DNA from: Rhodiola kirilowii
Lineage: Eukaryota; Streptophyta; Magnoliopsida; Saxifragales; Crassulaceae
Reading direction: 5' to 3'
Length of the DNA stretch: 64,000 bases
Assembly: GCA_033675215.1 (NCBI GenBank)
Contig: CM066200.1
Coordinates: 31,418,821 to 31,482,820, forward strand
The position numbers and the translations under genes are program-made. The notes under the pieces are model-generated. The model did no database searches. It worked only from the letters and a program-made list of their open reading frames with translations, and was not told where the DNA came from. Positions 55,989 through 64,000 of the stretch are shown in pieces (positions within the stretch are counted from its first letter, which is position 1; every line of letters starts with the position of its first letter).

Positions 55989-57957
55989 GCACCACGGTGT
56001 CAGGCCGCCAATGCACTGAACAAACAGTGATGGTGTCCACAATCTTTTCAAAGTCAGATTCCTCTTCATCTACGACCGGGTCATCCATGGAGAAATACAC
56101 ATTGATGAGATCGGAGTCAATTTTGATCTTCCTTCCTCGAACGAAAAATACACCACATTCTGAGTCTTCAAGAACACCAAACTTAGAAGGAAGGTTTGCA
56201 ATGGCCTCTCGAACAAGTTGTTCATTGAATGGTTTACTTCTGTTCAGCGTCTAGACTAAGTCAGATTGCTTCAGCACATCAATGACTTCCTTCCCATTGT
56301 AGCGAGACTCCTCCAGGACCCTTTCTGGGATAATCTTCCTTTTCAGAACGCACCCCCATTTTCTTGCAGCATCTCGATTTATAAACCAAATTGCCTTCTT
56401 GACCAAGCCAACTGGAACGGTATCGGAATCAGGACATGGAACTTCACATCTTCTGGCGTCTTCTGACACAAGAATTAGGACTCCACGCTTCCTCTTTTTG
56501 GAAGAATCAGCTCCCCCTGCACTGATGCTCTCCTTTGCATCCTCCCGAGCTGAGCCCTTAGCAGGTTTTTCAAAAACAACCTTCTTCTTTTCTTTGTCCT
56601 TCTTTGCCTTCTTGAGATCAGCAAGAGGGACGAAGTTCTGATCATCATCAGACAGAGTTCCTTCCTTCGACTGAGCAGCATTCTCCTTCATTGTATCATG
56701 AACTATTGAGAAATCAACCTCCACCTTTTCACCACGATTGTCATCATGTATAGTGACAGGAGCATTGTCATCTTGTATAGTGACTGGGGCTTCAGTTGTC
56801 TCCTCTACTGAGACTGCCTCTGAGGCAACAACTGTCTCAACTCTCTGCTGATCACCTGGTTCAACTGCTGGAACACTTGCTTCCTTCACCGCATCGGGAT
56901 TGAGGGCAAGTGCAGACCCTTCAGTCCCTACATCCTGGGCTTGAGAAAACTGCTCTGAACTTGACACAGCAGACACACGATCCTTCTCCTTTTGTAAATC
57001 CTTGACTAGTTCATCAATATCCTTGAAGATATTGTCCAAATCTTCATCCTTTTCAGCACAAACAGATTTTCCTGCCATTGCATCATTCAACTCGACATCC
57101 TTCTCTGGTGGAATAGCCTCTTTGGTCACAGTCTCAACTTGCTTTCCATCATCAACTGAACCTCCGAATCTTTCACCAGACTCATCATCAGATGCTTCAT
57201 TAATCACCGAATTCCTCTTCCACGAGGACTCAAGAAACTATTCTATCTCCTCATCTGACGTTGCGAGAAGACGACCTCTAATTGCACAAATTTGGGCAAC
57301 GTATTTCCTTGGGGAATCACATGCACGTCTCCCAAATTTCGTGCGAGCGCCAGATGGACGCACATAACCAGTGGCATGGATCTTCTCCCTCCATGCCCTC
57401 GAACCACCAGCAACCTTGGACACAGGCTTGCTGGGTTTCCCTTCTTTCATAATATTGACGGCTTCTTCACCAGTCACAGCCCTGTTGGCTTCACCACCCT
57501 TCTCAACCACCATACTCATTCCTTCTTTCACCACAATATTTTCAACAGAAGCAACTTTTGCAGAAACAGAAGAAGCAGTCTGAAGTTTTGGGTTTACCTC
57601 ATATTGGGGAATAGCCGGTGGAGGAATTAAACTTGGTGATGTCAAACTAGCATCAATTGGATTAGATGAAACCTCCGCGGCAGGCGAGGGCACCGTCTTC
57701 TGCTTTGCAGCAGGTTCTGGTCCATTCTTCTCCACCACTCCGGAAGGAGGGTTTTTTGATGCTCCTCTTTCAATAGCGATCTTTGCTTCAGGCAAGATTG
57801 CAGAATCGACAAGTAAAGGCGACACCTTTTTTGCTTTTGGCAACTTCGATTTCAGAATTATGGGCTTTGCCGCCAGTGCCTTGGAAGTCTGCATGCTCTC
57901 CTTCTTCTTCTCAGCGGACTTGACACCGGATTTTGAGGATTTTCTGGTGTTCACCAT
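55989..57957 (-). pseudogene. env-like ORF of Sirevirus G, main part
   Basis: The minus-strand start is MVNTRKSSKSGVKSAEKKKE; a start of this kind is usual for Sirevirus env-like ORFs. Pro/Ala/Lys-rich sequence follows, then DEDLDNIFKDIDELVKDLQK, a KKRKRG basic stretch and KRKIIPERVLEE. No signal peptide or membrane helix is evident in what remains. The role of such ORFs is unproven. Broken. Confidence 0.72.
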
Positions 57958-58239
57958 TGCTATCGAACAGATGAGAGAGTTTTGAAATCGGCTGACGTTC
58001 TAGGGTTTCGGAAGGAAGAGAGTAGAGACGCAGACCAGACTGATTTGATTTTCAAATTAAGGTCTTTTTCAAATCAAGGTCGGTCGTTTCAACTTCCTAA
58101 AACCTCCCTCGAGAATATCCTTTTCAACGGCTCAAAAACAAAAACCAAAAATAGCCTTCTGTTCCAGCTCTCTTGCAAGAGTGATCAGTCCAACTATTTT
58201 GCTGGAGGTTCACCTGTGACTGATCACCTTCTGGAACAC

Positions 58240-59349
58240 TTAGTTATGGACACCACATAGACCCAAGGAGGGTTCGAGTGTCTCAACCTTTTGCATCTGT
58301 ACCCCTGACTCGTCAGCATAGATTTGTGTGATACTGGTATCGAACCTTGTGCGATACTGCATCACTCCCCCTCGCACACATCCTTGGTCGATGAGAAACC
58401 TGGTGAGACGCTTAACCCAAGTGTGGAGCGTCTGCTTGAAGCCGTAGTTTCCAACCTGTGTCGGACACATTGGACACATATGGAACATTTCCAACGGTCT
58501 GCTAGTACGGATCTGCGATGTGATAGGGTGCGAGGCCTTCGTTTGGGGCCCGATCTGGCATTCTTTGCATACCACATCAACGACGACTTTTGTATGGGGC
58601 ATTCCTCGAGTGGGTCTCATCAAGGTCTCAAGATTCAGCTGACCTAGGTTCCCGTGTAACAGTTTCATTTCACCCACTTGACATGTGAGCTCGGCTGGTG
58701 TAACAACTGTTCCAGCAGAATCAAGGAGATAGCCATTATTGGTTGTCCGGTAGCATCTCATCAGGGTGCCTCCTTCCTCGTTCCACATGTGACATGAGTC
58801 GTGAGTGAAACTAGCATGGTGTCCATCACCAAATAGCTGGCTAATGCTGATAAGATTCATTTTTGACCCTTCAACAATGAGGACGTCCTTGAGATCAGGG
58901 AGATCCGGGACCTTCAATGTCCCATAGCCGATCACCTGACCCTTTCCTCCATCTCCGAAGGTGACGACCTGTTTGTTTGACATAGGTCAAATGTGCGTAA
59001 GGAGTTTAGGGTTACCTGTCATGTGAGCAGAACACCCACTATCAAAGTACCAGTGATCTCTCTCTATGTGGCGTGATCCGCTAAACGCAACCATACATAC
59101 TGTTTTGCTTGCCTTTGGAACCCAGACTTGTCGCATTCGAGGTTTATTCTTGTGTCCCACGGCTCTTTGTTCAGCAAGAAACAAGCTGCACCTCGGTCTG
59201 ATATGTCCAATCTGGTAGCAGTACCAGCATGTGGGGGAATCTTTCCTCTGACTTGAAGAAGAATTGAAGTGATCTTTGCGAGTCCTTCTTTGACCACCTT
59301 TGGGTTTTCCTTGGGATAGATCCACTTTCTGTCTAGGGTGCTGTCTCAC
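58240..59349 (-). pseudogene. Protease start, GAG-pre-integrase and RT remnant of G
   Basis: A zinc knuckle CWYCYQIGHIRPRC and the Copia protease motif WYFDSGCSAHMTGN lie at 58987-59349. GAG-pre-integrase (VIGYGTLKVPDLPDLKDVLI and LLHGNLGQLNLETL) lies at 58400-58983, followed by an RT-like scrap (LTRFLIDQGCVRGG). Most of pol is absent. Broken. Confidence 0.78.
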
Positions 59350-61110
59350 CTTCTATGCTGGATTCTGTTCAGCCACTGGTTTTCTTTAACAAACGTTGTA
59401 CCTTTTGAGCTGCCTTCTCCTGTGAACCCCAAACCTCGATGTCCGTGCTCCATCCTCTGAGTCTTGATAATCTCATTCAGATTTTTGGAGACAGAGTTTA
59501 ACATCCTTACCAACTGTTTGTGGTGGTTGAGCTCCTTCAAGGTGTCTGAGTGATTCATCTTTTCAGATTCTATCTGTAGTTCCAGCGACTCAACTTGCCT
59601 CAGGAGGTACACTTCCTTGCGTTTCAGATTAGTGACCGTTTTCCTTAGACCAGCCATGCCTACAGGATGAGTTTCGTGATCCTTTTCCATGTCGACTTTT
59701 AGTGAAGAGACAGTACCAAGGAGTTCCGCTTTCTGAGCAAGCAGACACGACCTTTCTTGTTTCATTTCAGCCGCTTGAGTATTTAGTAAGTCTATCTTAC
59801 CCTCGAGTTCCACCTTCTGTGTAAGCAATATCTCGACCTCCTGCCATACTTTGTCCTTTTCTATAGTTACGCTTGGAACTGTATCATTCAGCTTCTTGTT
59901 GACCTTAATCAGCAGCAGCCACTTCTCATACAGATCTTTATATGTTTCAGCCAGAGTCTCCTGTGTCAGTTCTTCATCATCACTGTCAGAGGAGTCGTTG
60001 GCAGGGTGTTCTGACTCAGGTGGCACTCTTTCACTGATGTTGCTGCATTCTCCTAGAGTTGCGACGAAGGCCACAAAGTTAGTGGTTTCACCTCCTCCCT
60101 TCTCTTCGTCTGACTCACTGTGTCGCTGAAGCTGGCGACCATTGCTTTCTTTTTCATGAGGGTATTTGCACATTGAGCCTGGATGTGGCCGAAACCCTTG
60201 CATTCATGGCACTGAATCTCATTCCTTTTTTCGGAAGAGTCTTGCCTCATGTCGCCGGTCTTTGACTTGCTATTTTTCCAGCTTAGAAAATTATTTGATG
60301 ATGACTGACCTTGTTCTGGACCACGTCTATTGATCTTCCGTACCATCCTGCCAGAAATTTGAGCCATCATAGCCAGTTGCTCAGTGGTGCAGGCAGATTC
60401 CGGTATGTCTTCGGATACTTCTACTTTAAAGGCAATTCCCTTCACATCCTTGGGTTGGACATCGTGATTCATCTTGTAAGTTCGGAGAGAACCCATTAAC
60501 TCGTCAAGTTTCAGCTTGGTGATATCATGCATTTCTTCTATTGCAGTAACTTTCATTGCAAATCTTGGAGGGAGCGCTCTTAAGACTTTACTTGCCATTC
60601 TTTCTTCATCAATAGGTTTGCCAAGAGCAGCAGCCTCGTTTGACAGATCCAGAACTCTAGCGTTGAACTCAGAGATGGTTTCACTCTCCTTCATCTTCAT
60701 CTCCTTGAACTTGGTTGTCACAATCTGCATTCTTAAATTGCAAACTTTGTCCGTGCCTTCATAAGCCATTTGGAGAATATCCCAGGCCTTCTTTGCCACT
60801 TCATAGTTGATGATCAGCTTCATTACGTTTTCATCTACTCCAGAGAAGATAGCATTCATAGCTTTAGAGTTTCCCATAGATGCTCTGTCATCCGCCTCAG
60901 TCCATAGAGCTTCTAGTTTTGCAACAGCTTCTCCAGTGAGATTTTCCATCGTGGGTTCAGTCCATCCAGTCAAGAATGCCTTCCAAGCCCTTTCATCAAG
61001 AGATTTTAGAAAAGATTTCATCTTGGGCTTCCAGGAGGCATAGTTTGATCCTTCAAGCAGTGGGGGTCGGGTGGTGTTTTGTCCTTCCTTTAGAGTCATC
61101 TTGAACAGTT
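59346..61110 (-). pseudogene. gag of Sirevirus G
   Basis: MTLKEGQNTTRPPLLEGSNY, then KSFLKSLDERAWKAFLTGWT, KVLRALPPRFAMKVTAIEE, a knuckle CHECKGFGHIQAQC near 60200 and a long coiled coil (59400-59950). Well preserved compared with the rest of G; a few breaks. Confidence 0.83.
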
Positions 61111-61140
61111 CAGGATCCCACTCAGTGTGTCGAGTGTCCG

Positions 61141-61152
61141 GCTCTGATACCA
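61141..61152 (-). other. Primer binding site (initiator tRNA-Met) of Sirevirus G
   Basis: TGGTATCAGAGC on the minus strand next to the 5' LTR. Confidence 0.87.
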
Positions 61153-61153
61153 A

Positions 61154-62062
61154 TGTAAATTCTGTAACCTGTTCAAGCTTCTGTTCAAGGTGTAGATGAG
61201 ATAGACCTTGAACAACTGTGAAATAGTTCCGCACACAAAATAGAATAGAGGCACACACAGATTGATACCCACTTCGGCTACGCCTACTCTGGGGGGTTTC
61301 CCACAGCCTAAAAAGGGACACAAATCTTTATTACGAGGTTACACTCTGTAATTGCCTAGCCTTTAATCCACCGTCTCTCTGATTTGCAATCTAGGTTCAC
61401 CTCGGTTCACCTTGATCCCCTTCGTTCAAACCTTCCGTCCGAACGAGCTCGACCTTCTCCTGAAGTTCGAAAGCTTTCTCTCGAAAGCCGGTTGTGATTT
61501 CTTGGTGTGTGCAACGGTAAGCTCCTATCACAGACTGTCTGAACAGCACACTTAACAGACAGATTCAGCGCCGGTGAATTTCCCCTGGGAAAACTCAGTC
61601 GGCCGTCGCTTTCTCCAATCTCCAATCAGTAGAATACACTCGTGTATTTTTCTCTCTCAGAAAGCGATGCAGATTGTGGTCACCCTAGCATTCTATTTAT
61701 ATGCAAGGGCGCTCTCCAAATCAGCTCCAGATATCTCATCAAATATTTAGGAAATATTCCTAAATATTTGATGTGTATCTTTATCAAATCATTAGGGAGA
61801 ATATTCGAAGACTTCCTTGCCAAGTCAGCCACGCCGCCTTTAATCTGATGTGTAGATATTCATTCGAATATCTCCTACTCGAACTCTTCGCTAGCCGACT
61901 TCAGTTCGAAAAGATCTTTGATCTTTTGAACCTTTCGGAAGACATCCTTGCGTCTGCTTCACGCTGTACATGAATACCAGGATGTGTTCGAACTCCCCCT
62001 GAACTCCTGCTCGAACTGTCTAAAGACATTTTGCCAAATACATGCCACTCAAGGGAACATCA
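61154..62062 (-). repeat. 5' LTR of Sirevirus G
   Basis: About 909 bp, TGTAAATT to GGGAACATCA on the plus strand. Partner of 48257-49184. Confidence 0.87.
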
Positions 62063-62378
62063 CACTGAGTTATAATGGTTCCGTGACAAACCAATATGTC
62101 ACGGTTGTCATAGAGGGGCTGAAGTCCTGTGTAAAACACTCGTCGTGACACCCGTGACACTACTGAGATGTCACGGCCCATTGCTGGTGTAGAGTCCTTT
62201 TTCGACCTTTTTCATCGATCTTTCCGTTCTTTACGCACTTCGAGTCCAAGAAGTGATGATTTGTCTTTTTGTCCTGAAACACTCAAGGAAGACATCAAAT
62301 AGAGACAATTTGTCGGGAGAATGAGTATTATCCTTCATCAAATGTAGTAAATAATTAGTCAGAATATCGACTGATCAG

Positions 62379-62440
62379 ATGCCACCCGTCACACATCACT
62401 AAACTACAATAATGCCTGGTTCATATAGCTGGGACAACAT
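62379..62440 (+). pseudogene. Oligopeptide transporter (OPT) pseudogene, piece 2
   Basis: Directly after the solo LTR the sequence reads MPPVT (compare MPPAT) and LNYNNAWFI (compare LNYNSWFIVG), the OPT segment that follows the INLPVL segment of piece 1. A stop at 62432 and a frame change are present. TIR element M23 interrupts it. Confidence 0.78.
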
Positions 62441-62712
62441 GAGTGTTCAATTGAGGACATGGTTTTAAACTGAGGACGTGAGGACAATTTTCAGCCATCA
62501 GAATAAATGATCCAACAATCGTCATTTATCCAAAAAGTGCAAGTTATTTGTCATTTTGGCACTTTTTTCTTTTAGGTAAATGACAACAGTACAAAATGAT
62601 AAAAAACAACTTTTTGGACTCATTTTGCACCTTTAGATCAAATAATCTAAAGGTGTAGATTTGTCCCTACGACCTCATTTCTGGAGATGGCCTCAATTGA
62701 ACGCCCCCTGCC
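62441..62712. mobile_element. TIR element M23 with mixed words and a 10-bp target duplication
   Basis: The left end GAGTGTTCAATTGAGGACA has GAGGAC words; the right end GGGGGCGTTCAATTGAGGCC has GAGGCC/GAGGTC/GGGAC. Flanks GGGACAACAT (62431-62440) and GGGACAATAT (62713-62722) match at 9 of 10 bases. This is the only member not in a TA repeat, so it gives the clearest target duplication and points to the Mutator superfamily. Confidence 0.75.
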
Positions 62713-62945
62713 GGGACAATATTCAATTTCTTCAATTTTCCATTATAAAAACAATGGTGGCAAGCGATCCAATTACATTTTATCAGCACCTCTAGATGCT
62801 GGTGTGGCTTTTATGGTAGTGGTTTTGTACTTCTACCTAGCTAGGCATGCAAGAAATAAGCATTACAGGGTGGGGAGCACTGTGACTTGGCAAAATGTCC
62901 AACAGCCAAGAATATAATAGTCGCTGGTTTGTCCTACTGTATGTG
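62713..62945 (+). pseudogene. Oligopeptide transporter (OPT) pseudogene, piece 3 (C-terminus)
   Basis: FHYKNNGGKRSNYILSAPLD then AGVAFMVVVLYF matches the OPT segment NYVLSAALDAGVAFMGVLLYF. In another frame EHCDLAKCPTAKNIIV (about 62880-62925) matches the C-terminal CPxAxCPTA signature of OPTs. With pieces 1 and 2 it covers about the last third of an OPT gene. It is decayed and non-functional. No intron is evident between the pieces apart from the insertions. Confidence 0.82.
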
Positions 62946-63033
62946 TTTACTGCTTCTAAGAATATAAGTACTCAGGGTCTATCCATGCATCTTGCTTTGG
63001 GAATCGATATAGCTAGTTTTACACGTATCACAG
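62946..63033. other. Short unassigned flank
   Basis: No feature seen. Ends in the target CACAG of the next solo LTR. Confidence 0.4.
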
Positions 63034-63966
63034 TGATGTTCCCACGTATGACATGGCTTTGACAAAACGTCTTTAAAGAGTTCAAGTAGAAAGTCAAGAG
63101 GTGTTCAACCGAAGATTAGAACTCAAGTACAACGTGAAACAGAGGCACGGAAGTTTCCTAATCTGGAAGTTTCTAAAGATCGAAGATATAATCGGTTGGA
63201 GTCGGCTAACAAGAAAATAGAAGATCAGATATTCAAAAGGATATCTACGTATCAGTTGAGATCGGTTAAGGATATTCGGCCTGCCTTGGTAAGGAAGAAA
63301 TCGCAAGATATTCCGAAAGATTGGATTAAAGATATCTAGCAAATATTTAGGAATATTTCCTAAATATTTGACAGATTATCTAGGACTGATTTGGGAACTC
63401 CCGTAGCATATAAATAGAGTGCTAGGGCGTCCAGATTAGTTATCGCTTTTGGAGAAATAGAAAACACGAGTGATCTTGTGTAGAGGAGGAGGAGGAGCGA
63501 CGGTCGACTGATATTTCCCTAGGAAATTCAACGGCAAAGAAGCAGTCTGTTCAGTGTGCTGATCAGATTGTTCGTGCTGGAACAACCCACTGCACACACA
63601 TTGCTACGGTTCAAGTTCGGGAGAAGGCGTCCGAGCTTCGGAAGAAGATCGAGCAAGTTCGGGAGGGAGTCCCGAACTCAAGGGATAGAGGGGGAGCCGA
63701 GATTGCAAATTTGAGTGAAGAAGTGATAGAGGCTAGGCGGTTACATTCGGGAGATTGTAAGAGTAAGACCACATGTAGCTCTATACTTTTCAATAAAGAT
63801 TTGCTACCCTTTAGAGCGTGGAAAATCTCCCAGAGTAGGCTGTTACCGAACTGGGTATTACTTCGTGTGTGCCTGCGTTATTCTGTTCAGCTTACTATTT
63901 GATTAATGTTCAAGCTTAGTTCAAACACCATCTAGATCTCATCTTGGATAATACAACAGTATTTCA
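63034..63966 (+). mobile_element. Copia/Sirevirus solo LTR, plus strand
   Basis: TGATGTTCCC to GTATTTCA, 933 bp, with TSD CACAG at 63029-63033 and 63967-63971. Related to the LTRs of F and G in reverse orientation (AATATTTAGGAATATTTCC, TATAAATAGAGTGCTAGGGC). No PBS follows, so it is a solo LTR, not the start of a full element. Confidence 0.88.
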
Positions 63967-64000
63967 CACAGAATCCACTATGAAATCTTCCCCTTCTAGT
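63967..64000. other. Right-edge flank
   Basis: Too short to assign. Confidence 0.3.

Larger units (their letters stand above)
48257..62062 (-). mobile_element. Sirevirus (Copia) G, broken and largely without pol, split by E
   Basis: LTRs at 48257-49184 (3' on the minus strand) and 61154-62062 (5') differ by about 5% plus indels, roughly 1.8 My at an assumed 1.3e-8 rate. Probable TSD CATTG/CACTG (48252-48256, 62063-62067; one mismatch). Minus-strand order: PBS TGGTATCAGAGC, gag, zinc knuckle and protease start, GAG-pre-integrase, a small RT-like piece, env-like ORF, PPT (AGGGGGAG beside 49185), LTR. Most of integrase, RT and RNase H is absent, so it is a non-autonomous derivative, with several breaks. 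Confidence 0.87.
47263..62378 (-). mobile_element. Old solo LTR (probably Gypsy) split by Sirevirus G
   Basis: The plus strand begins TGACAAACG and ends GACTGATCA. The 5-bp duplication GATGC flanks it (47258-47262 and 62379-62383) and the OPT reading continues across. Excluding G it is about 1.3 kb (47263-48256 and 62068-62378). On the minus strand it has a TATAAATAGG box near 48170 and, near its end, GGATCGACCC...CTTACC, similar to the motif of the other Gypsy LTRs. It has no internal region. Confidence 0.8.

Noticed and set aside
63034-64000. Start of a full-length plus-strand Copia element
   Set aside because: The LTR is followed by its target duplication CACAG and no TGGTATCAGAGC primer site, so it is a solo LTR.

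Overview
The window is repeat-dominated plant nuclear DNA, most likely from a eudicot. The evidence is layered LTR retrotransposons (Ty3/Gypsy types primed by tRNA-Asp, and Copia/Sirevirus types primed by initiator tRNA-Met), dozens of short TIR elements sitting in TA-repeat spacers, a CaMV-like endogenous pararetrovirus, and relics of plant genes (oligopeptide transporter, type II peroxiredoxin). I see no intact host gene, no tRNA or rRNA gene and no CRISPR array. Nearly all recognisable coding sequence is fossil mobile-element sequence.

Layout. 1-25439 is a broken minus-strand Sirevirus (F), running off the left edge and split by a stack of three Gypsy-type elements: A (495-20336, TSD ACTAC), whose 5' LTR holds B (1076-7958, TSD AAGCT) and whose 3' LTR holds C (12714-20032, TSD ATGAT). 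A, B, C and a fourth element E (50004-55983, TSD TGTAT) have LTRs, PBS and PPT but no reverse transcriptase or integrase. B and C carry gag plus protease; A and E carry only a shortened gag-like ORF with a new acidic C-terminal half. All four share the same 3' RNA-like architecture: two small hairpins after the ORF, a long hairpin ending in a PPT-like G tract, about 1 kb of non-coding module, then a hairpin abutting the real PPT.

25460-38914 is a chain of about 20 non-autonomous TIR elements (probably Mutator-like) separated by short TA repeats. Their termini share one fixed geometry, but a six-base word repeated three times in each end differs from element to element and changes in concert. 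One apparent member (31896-38351) is about 6.5 kb and holds a captured peroxiredoxin exon and a 2.3-kb minisatellite with an inverted middle block. A Copia solo LTR (29056-30213) lies in this chain.

38925-43655 is an endogenous Caulimovirus fragment with parts of ORFs II to VI in viral order. 43655-46918 holds more TIR elements, a minus-strand Gypsy solo LTR and a PIF/Harbinger-like element. From 46922 to about 62945 an oligopeptide-transporter (OPT) pseudogene is split by an old solo LTR (47263-62378, TSD GATGC), which contains Sirevirus G (48257-62062), which in turn contains E. The right edge has another Copia solo LTR (63034-63966, TSD CACAG).

By-eye LTR divergence agrees with the nesting order: G about 5%, A about 2.6%, B about 0.9%, E about 0.7%, C about 0.3%. 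All coordinates and divergences were read by eye. Family assignments rest on recognised motifs, not on database searches.
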